A DNA stretch of 64,000 bases. Source: DASQYE01 sp036389675 (GTDB taxonomy: Bacteria > Acidobacteriota > Blastocatellia > Pyrinomonadales > Pyrinomonadaceae). The stretch is from contig DASVWI010000036.1 of NCBI GenBank assembly GCA_036389675.1, positions 1 to 64,000 of the forward strand. The letters are read 5' to 3'. The notes under the pieces were generated by a model. The model was not told the DNA's origin. It saw only the letters and a list, made by a program, of their open reading frames with translations, and searched no databases. Shown piece by piece: positions 33,810 through 41,643 of this stretch; position 1 is the stretch's first letter, and each line of letters begins with the position of its first letter. A program made the position numbers and the translations under genes.

Positions 33810-35138
33810 TCAATCCTCCTTCAAACTCGTCGTTTCAATCGCACGCAGCGGCGGCGACGATACATCATGCACGCTCTTGATCTTCTCGTGCAGCAGTTCC
33901 TCATAAAGCTTCGTCACATCACTGGCGAGTCGCTCTTTCGCATAATTCTCCTGGACGAAGCGCCGCCCGCGCTCGCCCACCTCGCGCCTCAATGGCGCGT
34001 CCTCGACCAGCACGGAGAGCGCCCGCGCGAAAGCCTCCGCGTCGTTCGGGCGTACCCTCATGCCGCGCTCGCACAGGACGTACTGCTCGCGCTCCCCCGT
34101 CGCCGCGCTCGTTTCGTCTCCGAGCAGGTCAACCACGCCGCCGACCCCGACGGCGACCACCGCCCGCTCCGTCGCCATCGCTTCGATCAGGGTCAGCGGC
34201 GTCCCTTCATTACGCGAGGTCAGCCCCACTATGTCCAGACCCGGATAAAAAGTTTCCGCGTCGTCGCGTTGGCCCATGAATAGAACGTCCGCTTCGAGCC
34301 CCAGCGCGCGCGCCTCCTCTTTGAGCGTGCCGAGCAGATGCCCGTCTCCGATGACCAGAAAGCGCACGCGCGGTCTGGCCTCATGGCGCGCGCCTTCGTC
34401 CCGCTCTCTTTTGTAGCTCGCGGCGGCCCGGAGAAAGAGGCTGTGATTTTTAATCTCCGTCAGCCGCCCGACGATGCCGACGAGGACTTCATCTTCGCTT
34501 GCGCCTATCTCTTCGCGCAGCACGCGCCGTCTTTCCCTCCAACCGCTGAAGGCTTCAAGGTCAAGGCCGAGCGGGATGATGCTGAACTGGTGTGCGCGGC
34601 CCACTCCGAACTCCTCGTGTATCTCGCGGTACTGCTGCGGGCTGATGACGACTATGGCATCGGTCGCGATGCGCGCCAGAACTTTTTCGATGAGCAGAAA
34701 GAGCCGCGTCTTGAGCGCGCCGTAATAGCTATGAAAGATGTGCCCGTGGTACGTGTGTACGAACCTGAGAGCGCGCGGGCGCAGCCAGAGCGCCGAGGGC
34801 ACGAGCCACCTGTAGAGAAGTCCGGCGACGCGCCCCACCGTCCCGGCCTTGGCCGTGTGCGTATGCACAATGTCGGGCCGCAGACGCACGAGCTGGCGGT
34901 AAAGCTTCCATATCGTGACGGCGTCCTTTGGGGAGATTTCGCGGCTCATCTCCGGGATGATCAGAGGCTCGACGTGGTGCGCGCGCGCGAAGTAGGTCAT
35001 ATCGCCTTCGCCCGGAGGCACAGTGCCCGCGATCAGCACGGACTCGATGCCGCGGCTTCGGAGCGCCGCCGTCAGCCACGTCACATGCCGCGCCGGGCCG
35101 CCCACATTGAGCCGCGCAATGATGCGCACAACTTTCAT
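33810..35138 (-). CDS. GT4 glycosyltransferase
   Basis: This 442-aa GT-B enzyme is taken from ATG 35138; an in-frame ATG at 35156 lies inside a short inverted repeat. The N-terminus has MKVVRIIARLNVGGPARHV and DIVHTHTAKAGTVGRVAG. The C-terminus has VLVGIVGRLTEIKNHSLFL, VRFLVIGDGHLLGTL and LTSRNEGTPLTLIEAMATERA with the EX7E-type donor site. A short insert near 360-375 (ATGEREQYVLCERG) is unusual. The stop (33810) overlaps the spacer before the SDR gene, so co-transcription is likely. It probably adds an internal sugar of the repeat unit. Confidence 0.9.
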   Translation of the reverse strand: MKVVRIIARLNVGGPARHVTWLTAALRSRGIESVLIAGTVPPGEGDMTYFARAHHVEPLIIPEMSREISPKDAVTIWKLYRQLVRLRPDIVHTHTAKAGTVGRVAGLLYRWLVPSALWLRPRALRFVHTYHGHIFHSYYGALKTRLFLLIEKVLARIATDAIVVISPQQYREIHEEFGVGRAHQFSIIPLGLDLEAFSGWRERRRVLREEIGASEDEVLVGIVGRLTEIKNHSLFLRAAASYKRERDEGARHEARPRVRFLVIGDGHLLGTLKEEARALGLEADVLFMGQRDDAETFYPGLDIVGLTSRNEGTPLTLIEAMATERAVVAVGVGGVVDLLGDETSAATGEREQYVLCERGMRVRPNDAEAFARALSVLVEDAPLRREVGERGRRFVQENYAKERLASDVTKLYEELLHEKIKSVHDVSSPPLRAIETTSLKED

Positions 35139-35157
35139 TTTGCAGCAGCCAGTCAAT

Positions 35158-35206
35158 CAGTAGTCAGCAATCAGTCTGGAAGCTCGAAGCTGATTACTGA
35201 CTACTG
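35158..35206. repeat. CAGTAGTCAG imperfect inverted repeat
   Basis: CAGTAGTCAGCAATCAG (35158-35174) and CTGATTACTGACTACTG (35190-35206) are inverted 17-nt arms that differ at one position, with a 15-nt loop. Further fragments (CTGATTACT at 35213-35221) extend the pattern. It occupies the gap between the RmlC-like gene and the GT4 gene and overlaps a possible upstream start of the latter. Confidence 0.65.
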
Positions 35207-35228
35207 AACGGCCTGATTACTCGTCCTC

Positions 35229-35735
35229 TTAATCGTCCATCCTGAAGATGGTGTCAGGGTCGTCCTCGTGCCTGATCTCGTCGACGGGCTGGCGTTTGCC
35301 GTCTCCCATGTAGAGACGGTTGGGGCAGTTGATGACAATCCCCGGCACTGTTCCGATGTTGCGATATGCGTGGACGACGCCTTTTGGAACCAGCACCGCC
35401 TGCGGATTCTCTTCGCCGACGACGAGCGTCATGACGTGATTGTAGGTCTCGGAATGCTGCCGGTTGTCCCACATCCGTATCTTGAAGCTCGACGGGCCGA
35501 TGAAGCAGAAGAGGTCGGCCTGATCGACATGCTCGTGCGGCCCGCGCGTCACGCCCACCAGAGACGAGGAGATGTAGGTCATCGCGGGATAGAACTCTTC
35601 CGCCAGCTCGTCGTGACGAAAAAGCTCCGCCAGCCATCCGCGTTCGTCATAGTACTTGTGCAGAGGCCGCACCACGACATCGCGGATCGCGCCTTCGGTA
35701 AACCTATTATCCTGCTGTCCCGACGCGTGCGGCAT
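35229..35735 (-). CDS. dTDP-sugar 3,5-epimerase (RmlC)-like cupin
   Basis: This 168-aa protein starts at ATG 35735, with GGAGGAG a few bases upstream and a 29-nt overlap with the RmlA-like gene. A longer frame to 35813 lies inside that gene and is not used. The cupin fold shows AIRDVVVRPLHKYYDERGWL, a core RGPHEHVDQADLFCFIGPSS, and LVPKGVVHAYRNIG, the conserved patterns of RmlC-like isomerases. Canonical RmlC has a His-Asp dyad; here the context resembles 3,5-epimerase or 3,4-ketoisomerase relatives. It probably acts on the dTDP-4-keto sugar made downstream of the RmlA-like enzyme. RmlB is not visible in the window. Confidence 0.75.
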   Translation of the reverse strand: MPHASGQQDNRFTEGAIRDVVVRPLHKYYDERGWLAELFRHDELAEEFYPAMTYISSSLVGVTRGPHEHVDQADLFCFIGPSSFKIRMWDNRQHSETYNHVMTLVVGEENPQAVLVPKGVVHAYRNIGTVPGIVINCPNRLYMGDGKRQPVDEIRHEDDPDTIFRMDD

Positions 35736-36471
35736 CCGTCTCCTCCACCTTGTTGGCTCCGGTCTCGGCCACCAGATTCGAGGCGTGCAGCAGACTCTCG
35801 AATGTCCCCGCATCGCTCCACCACCCGTCGAGCTCGTCCCACGTCATCGTCCCGCGCTCTATATAAGCGTTGTTGACATCCGTGATCTCAAGCTCTCCGC
35901 GCGCAGAGGGCTTGAGGGTGCTGATGATGTCGAAGACTTCGGCGTCGTACATGTAAATGCCTATGACGGCGAACTCGGACTTGGGAACCTGCGGCTTCTC
36001 TTCGATACGCAGGACGCTGCGGCCCGACAGCTCCGGCACGCCGAAGCGCTGCGGGTCCTGGACTCTCTTTAAGAGAATCTTCGCGCCCCCGCCCTGCTCC
36101 TTATAGGAGGCGACGGCCCGCCTGATATTGCCTTCGATGATATTGTCGCCGAGGACTATGCAGAGCGGCTCCCCGGCGCTGAAATGCTGGGCCAGCGAAA
36201 GCGCCTCCGCGATGCCGCCCTCGCCTTCCTGATACGTGTAGTTGAGATGCTTGAGCCCGAAGGCGCGCCCGTTGCCTAAGAGTTTAAGAAAGTCGCCGGC
36301 GGAATTTCCGCCCGTCACGATCAGGATGTCCGTCACCCCGGCGTTGACCAGAGTTTGAATCGGATAGTAGATCATCGGCTGGTCATAAACCGGCAGCAGA
36401 TGTTTGTTCGTCACGGCGGTCAGCGGACGCAAACGCGAGCCGAGCCCTCCGGCCAGTACGACACCTTTCAC
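35707..36471 (-). CDS. Glucose-1-phosphate nucleotidyltransferase (RmlA-like, short form)
   Basis: This 254-aa protein starts at GTG 36471 with AGGAG about 8 nt upstream. The nucleotidyltransferase signature GVVLAGGLGSRLRPLTAVTN (residues 3-22) precedes the sugar-phosphate-binding Lys in NKHLLPVYDQPMIYYP. The metal-binding region reads CIVLGDNIIEGNI near 113, and RGELEITDVNNAYIERG follows. It is shorter than classical RmlA (about 290 aa) and lacks part of the C-terminal region. It likely makes dTDP- or UDP-glucose-type activated sugar from the 1-phosphate. It is the first gene of this minus-strand operon. RmlB and RmlD are not found nearby. Confidence 0.82.
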   Translation of the reverse strand: MKGVVLAGGLGSRLRPLTAVTNKHLLPVYDQPMIYYPIQTLVNAGVTDILIVTGGNSAGDFLKLLGNGRAFGLKHLNYTYQEGEGGIAEALSLAQHFSAGEPLCIVLGDNIIEGNIRRAVASYKEQGGGAKILLKRVQDPQRFGVPELSGRSVLRIEEKPQVPKSEFAVIGIYMYDAEVFDIISTLKPSARGELEITDVNNAYIERGTMTWDELDGWWSDAGTFESLLHASNLVAETGANKVEETDAARVGTAG

Positions 36472-36824
36472 TTAATCGCTCCTCCACGTAACCAGACTAT
36501 TTTCGCCCCGGCTCGACGCCGTCCCGTTTCAGGAGACCGGGGCGACCTTTGCAACGCGCTCGCCTGATATGCTTTGATAACGCGGGCAAATAAGGATAAG
36601 GGTTGTGATCTTCAGGGGCGCGCGCTCACCTGTCGTTCGATGGTTTCCCTATTATATTGATGAATCACAGGCAGCAGGTCAAGTCGGCCTTTATACATTA
36701 TCTATTTCCGTTTATCCACTCTTCATATAAAGTGGCAGCCCCGTTTGCGCGCTTCCCCGAAGGATTGGCAGGACGATGCACATCTTCGGCCTCGCAGACC
36801 CCGGGCGATTGACGTTTACTTTTA
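36472..36824. promoter_or_regulatory. Divergent promoter region between the RmlA and MurJ operons
   Basis: This 353-nt gap separates two operons transcribed away from each other, so two promoters are required. I see AT-rich candidate -10-like blocks (TATATTGATGAAT near 36654 and TATAAAG near 36726) but no confident pair of boxes. A 9-bp inverted repeat TCGCCCCGG/CCGGGGCGA (36503-36511, 36537-36545) with a 25-nt loop lies in the leader of the RmlA gene; it lacks a T tract and may be regulatory. No gene is seen. Confidence 0.45.
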
Positions 36825-38108
36825 ATGAAACAAAGTCTCATTCTCGCCTGGCTGTCGGCAAGCAACATCGTGCTGGGCCTCTTTATTCAGTGGTACGTTA
36901 TCACAACCCTGGGCGTCGGCATTGAGACGGACGCGCTCTTTGCCGGGATGGTGCTGCCGCAATTGATTCTGGCTCTCTTCTCAACGTCGCTCACCTACGT
37001 GCTGGTTCCCATCCTCGCGACCGAAGATGAAGAGAGTTTCAGGCGGGACGCGTGGGCGTTTTTCCTGCTCGTCACGGGATGCGCGACCGCGCTCTCGCTC
37101 CTGCTCTATCTCACGGCTGGCTGGTGGGTTCCCCTGCTCGTGCCGGGCTTTTCGGCGGCGGGCCGCGCGCTCGCCGTCCAGTTGACGAGGATTCAGCTCG
37201 CCAGCCTGATCTTCACCGCCGCCACTTCCGTGTTATGGTCTGTCTACGGCGCGCGCCAGAAGTTTATCTGGACTGAGGCTTCGGCGCTCGTCGCCAATTT
37301 TTCAGGGCTGCTGCTGCTCGTCTGGTCGCTGCCGCTCTACGGGATTCGCGCCGCGGCATGGGCGATGGTGCTGCGTACGGGGTTGCAGTTGATTTGTTTG
37401 ATGCCGGGCCTTGGCCGCTGGCGAGCTGTAGAGTGGAAGTCGCGGGCGCTCGGCGAGGCTTGGCGGCGCGTCAAGCCCATCCTGCTCGGCACTATCTATT
37501 TTAAGACAGACCCGCTCTTTGACAGGATTCTGGCTTCGATGGCCCCGGCTGGCGGGCTCTCCCTGCTCTATATCGGCCAGCAGATTTACGGCGCGGCCAC
37601 GCAGATCATTAACAGGGCGGTCGCCGCGCCGATGGTGCCGCTGCTGGCGATTCAGGCCAAGGCGGGCGACTGGCAGACCTTTAAGCGCACTTACCGCCAG
37701 CGGCTCGCGGCCATTAGCGCCCTGACTCTTATGGCTTACACGGCGCTGCTGCTTTTGGGCCGTCCTTCGCTGCGCGTCCTGATCGGTCATGGCGGCATCA
37801 CGGAGGATAACGTCAGCCTGTTGTGGTGGATTATGGTGGCGCTGTGGGGCGTCTTTATGGGCGGGGCGCTGGGGCAGGTGACCTCGCTGGCCTTTTACGC
37901 GCTGGGCGATACGCGCACGCCGACGCGCCTCGGCGTATGGACTTACACCATCTACATCCCGGCCAAAATCCTCGTCTTCATTTATTATGGTCTGACGGGC
38001 ATGGCCGTCTCGATCAGCGTCTTCGTCGCCCTGAATTTCATTTTGCAATTCGTCCTGTTGGAGCATTCGCTGTCCGTTGATAAGACCAGTCGCCATGAAT
38101 GTGCATGA
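36825..38108 (+). CDS. MurJ/MviN-like lipid-linked-sugar flippase
   Basis: This 427-aa polytopic protein has about 12 membrane segments. The opening LGVGIETDALFAGMVLPQLI and the loop LGQVTSLAFYALGDTRTPTR are typical of the MurJ/MviN branch of the MOP superfamily. MurJ flips lipid II, and homologues in polysaccharide loci are thought to flip other undecaprenyl-linked units. It is shorter than housekeeping MurJ (about 500 aa) and begins a glycan operon, so a dedicated exopolysaccharide role is more likely. The upstream region has no clear ribosome site. A Wzx-type flippase is also present at 14969-16552. Confidence 0.82.
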   Translation: MKQSLILAWLSASNIVLGLFIQWYVITTLGVGIETDALFAGMVLPQLILALFSTSLTYVLVPILATEDEESFRRDAWAFFLLVTGCATALSLLLYLTAGWWVPLLVPGFSAAGRALAVQLTRIQLASLIFTAATSVLWSVYGARQKFIWTEASALVANFSGLLLLVWSLPLYGIRAAAWAMVLRTGLQLICLMPGLGRWRAVEWKSRALGEAWRRVKPILLGTIYFKTDPLFDRILASMAPAGGLSLLYIGQQIYGAATQIINRAVAAPMVPLLAIQAKAGDWQTFKRTYRQRLAAISALTLMAYTALLLLGRPSLRVLIGHGGITEDNVSLLWWIMVALWGVFMGGALGQVTSLAFYALGDTRTPTRLGVWTYTIYIPAKILVFIYYGLTGMAVSISVFVALNFILQFVLLEHSLSVDKTSRHECA

Positions 38109-38823
38109 GGATTTCACGCAGAGGTCTAAGCTGGAAGACGTTGGCCGCTGGTTCGTCAGTGATTTCGTCAAGCGTGTGGCCGGGGAGCTTCCCGCCGGCA
38201 CTCGCTTGCTCGACGCAGGGGCCGGGGAGTGCGTCTACAAGCCGTACTTTGAGCATTGCCGTTATGAATCGGTCGACTTAGCGGTCGGCGAGGCCGGTTG
38301 GAATTACGGGAATCTCGATCACGTCTCCGCGCTCGATGATCTGCCGATGAAGGATGAGACCTACGATGCCGTGCTTTGCACGCAGGTGCTCGAACACCTT
38401 GAGCGACCGCGCGAGAGCGTCAAAGAGTTTTACCGCGTGCTCAAGCCGGGAGGCCGCCTCTATCTCACCGCGCCGATGGCCCACGTCGAGCACCAGACGC
38501 CGTACGACTTTTTTCGCTACACCTCTTTTGGGCTAAGATCATTACTCTCGGACGCGGGTTTCCGTCAGATACGGGTTGAGCCCTTCGGGGGAATGTTCAC
38601 GCGCTGGGCCTATGAGCTGCCGCGCGCGCTCTCCGTCTTTCCGGCGCTGCGCTCGACGACGGGCAGGATTGAGACGAGGGGCGCGCTGCTCATGCCTTTG
38701 AAGGTCTCCTGCTACGTGATGGTGCGCGCCGTGCAACGCGGATTCCTCCTTCTTGAGAGGCTGGATAAGAGCAAGAACGACCCGTTCGGATGGTGGGCGA
38801 TTGCCGAGAAGAAGAAGAAGTAG
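38095..38823 (+). CDS. Class I SAM-dependent methyltransferase
   Basis: This 242-aa protein starts at ATG 38095, 14 nt before the end of the MurJ-like gene; a TTG at 38077 is a weaker alternative. The methyltransferase core has motif I TRLLDAGAGECVYKPYF near residue 41, the acidic YESVDLA, and VLCTQVLEHLERPRESVKEF near 95. The C-terminus ends in Lys-rich KKKK. The GDP-sugar or sugar-lipid acceptor is unknown. Translation appears coupled to the flippase gene by overlap. It is one of about ten methyltransferases in the window. Confidence 0.82.
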   Translation: MNVHEDFTQRSKLEDVGRWFVSDFVKRVAGELPAGTRLLDAGAGECVYKPYFEHCRYESVDLAVGEAGWNYGNLDHVSALDDLPMKDETYDAVLCTQVLEHLERPRESVKEFYRVLKPGGRLYLTAPMAHVEHQTPYDFFRYTSFGLRSLLSDAGFRQIRVEPFGGMFTRWAYELPRALSVFPALRSTTGRIETRGALLMPLKVSCYVMVRAVQRGFLLLERLDKSKNDPFGWWAIAEKKKK

Positions 38824-38830
38824 ACCGAAG

Positions 38831-39793
38831 ATGCGTTTCGAGGATGTTGTTTTTGAGAATCAGCCTTGCCCGCTCGGCTGTCCGCCGGAGGACGAGCTTG
38901 TATTGGTCGGGCGCGACCGCCTGCACGATCTGCCCGGTGAATTCCGCGTAGTCCGTTGCCGCGCCTGCGGCCTGATACGCACCAATCCGCGCCCTACGCC
39001 TCAGACCATGGCCTTCTATTACCCGGACGATTACGGCCCGTACCATGACACGCGCGTGCGTGTTCCAAACGGCACGCCGTTCGGGCTCAACGCCTTGAAA
39101 CGCTCTCTGACGAATCGGCTCAACCATTTTACGCTCGCCGACCATGTGCCTGCTTTAGCGCCCGGCAGGATGTTGGAGTTCGGCTGCGCCTCGGGTCTTT
39201 TCATGCACAGTATGGCTGCGCTCGGATGGAAGGTCGAAGGCATAGAGTTCGCGGAGAAGGCTGCGGCGGAGGCGCGCTCACTCGGCTACCCTGTCCACGC
39301 GGGCGCGCTCGAAGATGCGCCGGAGCCTGAGGAGCGCTACGATCTGGTCGTTGGCTGGATGGTTCTGGAGCATCTGCACGACCCCGTCAAAGCATTGAGC
39401 AAGCTTCATTCATGGACGCGACCGGGCGGCTGGCTGGCCGTCTCTACGCCCAACGTCGGCTCTCTTGAGTTTTCACTCTTCAAAGACGCGTGGCTCGCCC
39501 TGCACCTGCCGAACCATCTCTATCAGTACACGCCGGAGACCATCACGCGCGTGCTTGAGCGCGGCGGCTGGCAGGTGCGTGAAGTTTTCCATCAGCGACA
39601 GCTCAGCAATCTGCTGGCGAGCTGCGGGTTTGTCTTAAAAGACCGCCGCTCGCTTGCGCGCCTCTCGGAAAAACTGATCAGGTTTCCGGAGAACGGGGGC
39701 AAGCTGCACTATCTTCTCTATCCGGTCTCGTATCTCTTGAGCCTGGCGGGACAGACCGGGCGCATGACGGTCTGGGCACAAAAGTCAAGATGA
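38831..39793 (+). CDS. SAM-dependent methyltransferase with N-terminal zinc ribbon
   Basis: This 320-aa protein starts at ATG 38831. Cys13/Cys17 (CPLGC) and Cys43/Cys46 (CRACGLIRTNP) form an N-terminal zinc ribbon, though the first pair is spaced CxxxC. The core has motif I MLEFGCASGLFMHSMAALG near residue 115 and VVGWMVLEHLHDPVKALSKL near 178. The C-terminal third (HLPNHLYQYTPETITRVLER and beyond) is typical of the methyltransferase family found beside GTs. It overlaps the next GT4 gene by an ATGA junction. Similar zinc-ribbon methyltransferases lie at 19437-20321 and 48890-49819. Confidence 0.85.
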   Translation: MRFEDVVFENQPCPLGCPPEDELVLVGRDRLHDLPGEFRVVRCRACGLIRTNPRPTPQTMAFYYPDDYGPYHDTRVRVPNGTPFGLNALKRSLTNRLNHFTLADHVPALAPGRMLEFGCASGLFMHSMAALGWKVEGIEFAEKAAAEARSLGYPVHAGALEDAPEPEERYDLVVGWMVLEHLHDPVKALSKLHSWTRPGGWLAVSTPNVGSLEFSLFKDAWLALHLPNHLYQYTPETITRVLERGGWQVREVFHQRQLSNLLASCGFVLKDRRSLARLSEKLIRFPENGGKLHYLLYPVSYLLSLAGQTGRMTVWAQKSR

Positions 39794-40797
39794 TTAAAGT
39801 CACGGCCCTGACTTCCGGCAAGCATGCTCCGGCCAGCCGTTTTCGCGTCCGCCAGTTCATCGCCCCGCTCAGCGAGCGCGGCATAGGGGTCTCAGAATTT
39901 CACCCGCCGTGGAGCAAGTACACGTTGGCGAGCGTCGTGCCGCTCGGTGTGCTGGGTCGCCTGCCGGGCGTTGCCAATGCGCGCGTCAGCGACATCACGT
40001 GGCTCGAGCGCGAGCTGATACCGGGACGCTTTACGCTCGAACGCTATGCCGGCAGACGCCGTCTCTTCGACGTGGACGATGCCATCTGGCTCTTGAGCGA
40101 GACGCGCTTTTCGGAAAGGATAGCCGAGCTGTGCGACGGCGTCATCGCGGGCAATCAATACATCGCAGACCATTACCGCGCCCACGGCGCAAGACGCACA
40201 TGGGTCGTCCCGACCTCGATTGACACCGACCTGTGGAGACCGGGCACGCGCTTGAGAGAGAGCGCGAGCTGGACAATCGGGTGGATCGGCTCTCAGTCCA
40301 ACCTGCCGTACCTTTACGAGATTGAAGAGCCGCTCGCGGATTTTCTTAACGGCCACGGGGATGCTCAATTGCTCGTCGTCTGTGATCGCGAGCCCGCGTT
40401 CAAAAAAATAGGCGGGCGCGCCCTTCGCTTTGAGCGCTGGTCGCCTGCAAGCGAGATCGGTCTTGTGCAGGAGATGGATGTGGGTCTGATGCCGCTTCCG
40501 CTGACGGAGTGGACTCTCGGCAAGTGCGCCTTCAAAATGATCTCTTACATGGCGGTCGGCATACCCGTCGTCGTCAGCCCCGTCGGCGTCAACCGCGAGG
40601 TTCTGGAGCAGGCGTCTGTGGGCTTCGGGGCGGATACCCGTGATGAGTGGTACGATGCTTTGCGCTTGCTTTACGAAGACCGCGGGCTCGGCCCGAAGAT
40701 GGGCGTGGCCGGAAGAAGGCTCGTCGAGGATAGATACTCAGTCAACAGTAATGTGGTCGCGCTCGCCGACATCTTCAGAGAAGTTGCGGGGCGCTGA
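39790..40797 (+). CDS. GT4-like glycosyltransferase
   Basis: This 335-aa enzyme starts at ATG 39790, overlapping the upstream TGA. The N-terminus ALTSGKHAPASRFRVRQFI with the SRFR motif and FDVDDAIWL near residue 95 is shared in pattern with the GT4 gene at 51247-52350 (TRYRLAQF; DLDDATYL), so the two are likely paralogues. The C-terminus has WTIGWIGSQSNLPYLYEIE, MDVGLMPLPLTEWTLGKC and MAVGIPVVVSPVG. It is smaller than most GT4 enzymes. It probably transfers one sugar to the repeat unit. Donor and acceptor cannot be told. Confidence 0.82.
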   Translation: MIKVTALTSGKHAPASRFRVRQFIAPLSERGIGVSEFHPPWSKYTLASVVPLGVLGRLPGVANARVSDITWLERELIPGRFTLERYAGRRRLFDVDDAIWLLSETRFSERIAELCDGVIAGNQYIADHYRAHGARRTWVVPTSIDTDLWRPGTRLRESASWTIGWIGSQSNLPYLYEIEEPLADFLNGHGDAQLLVVCDREPAFKKIGGRALRFERWSPASEIGLVQEMDVGLMPLPLTEWTLGKCAFKMISYMAVGIPVVVSPVGVNREVLEQASVGFGADTRDEWYDALRLLYEDRGLGPKMGVAGRRLVEDRYSVNSNVVALADIFREVAGR

Positions 40798-40812
40798 ACG
40801 AACGCGCATTTT

Positions 40813-41643
40813 ATGGAGCTGACCGGGCAACAGTTAGCCGAGACGGGCAGCCGCTTCCAGTTTGGCGAGAACTGGCGGCGCTTTTTGTCCGTGCTCAATG
40901 ACGAGCGTATCGCGGAGGCCGAAAAATCTCTGAGAGAGATGCTCGCGGTGGAAGACTTGCGCGGGCTGAGCTTTCTGGACATAGGCTCAGGCAGCGGTCT
41001 CTTCTCTCTGGCCGCGCGCAGGCTCGGCGCGGCCCGCGTTCATTCCTTCGATTATGATCCTCAATCGGTGGCCTGCGCCGAGGAACTCAAACGTCGCTAC
41101 TTCAACGGTGATGCCCGTTGGACGATCGATCAGGGCTCTGTGCTTGACGCAGACTACGTCAGGCGCTTGGGCCAATTCGATATTGTTTACTCCTGGGGCG
41201 TGCTGCACCACACGGGCGCGATGTGGCAGGCGCTTGAGAATGCCGCGCTTCCGGTCGCGCAGGGTGGGCGGTTGTTCATCGCCATCTATAACGATCAGGA
41301 AACGCGCTCGCGCCTCTGGCTGCGCGTCAAGCGATTCTACTGCGAGGGCACGGCTGGGAAATTTATTGTTCCCGCTCTCTTCATCCCTTACTTCATCACG
41401 GGAGGGCTCACGAAAGATTTGCTGCGCGGACGTAATCCTCTGGCGCGCTATACGGACTACAAAAAATCGCGCGGGATGTCTATCGTGCACGACTGGCTGG
41501 ACTGGCTCGGCGGTTATCCTTTTGAGGTCGCGCGGCCCGAAGAGATTTTCGGCTTTTATCGCCAGAGGGGTTTCACGCTCGACCACCTCGTCACCTGTGG
41601 AGGAGGACTGGGCAATAACCAGTTCGTTTTCACAAGGCGATGA
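40813..41643 (+). CDS. Class I SAM-dependent methyltransferase
   Basis: This 276-aa protein starts at ATG 40813. Motif I is LSFLDIGSGSGLFSLAARRLG near residue 55 and the ribose-binding Asp is in VHSFDYDPQSV. IVYSWGVLHHTGAMWQALEN near 125 corresponds to the motif III/IV region. The C-terminal FGFYRQRGFTLDHLVTCGGG and its GNNQFVF tail are conserved in ubiE-like sugar/quinone methyltransferases. It lies 15 nt downstream of a GT4 gene and overlaps the next GT4 gene by ATGA, so it probably modifies the sugar added by one of them. Confidence 0.85.
   Translation: MELTGQQLAETGSRFQFGENWRRFLSVLNDERIAEAEKSLREMLAVEDLRGLSFLDIGSGSGLFSLAARRLGAARVHSFDYDPQSVACAEELKRRYFNGDARWTIDQGSVLDADYVRRLGQFDIVYSWGVLHHTGAMWQALENAALPVAQGGRLFIAIYNDQETRSRLWLRVKRFYCEGTAGKFIVPALFIPYFITGGLTKDLLRGRNPLARYTDYKKSRGMSIVHDWLDWLGGYPFEVARPEEIFGFYRQRGFTLDHLVTCGGGLGNNQFVFTRR

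Noticed and set aside
36503..36545. Inverted repeat as a terminator
   Set aside because: No T tract follows on either strand and it lies upstream of both divergent operons, so it is kept only as a possible leader structure.
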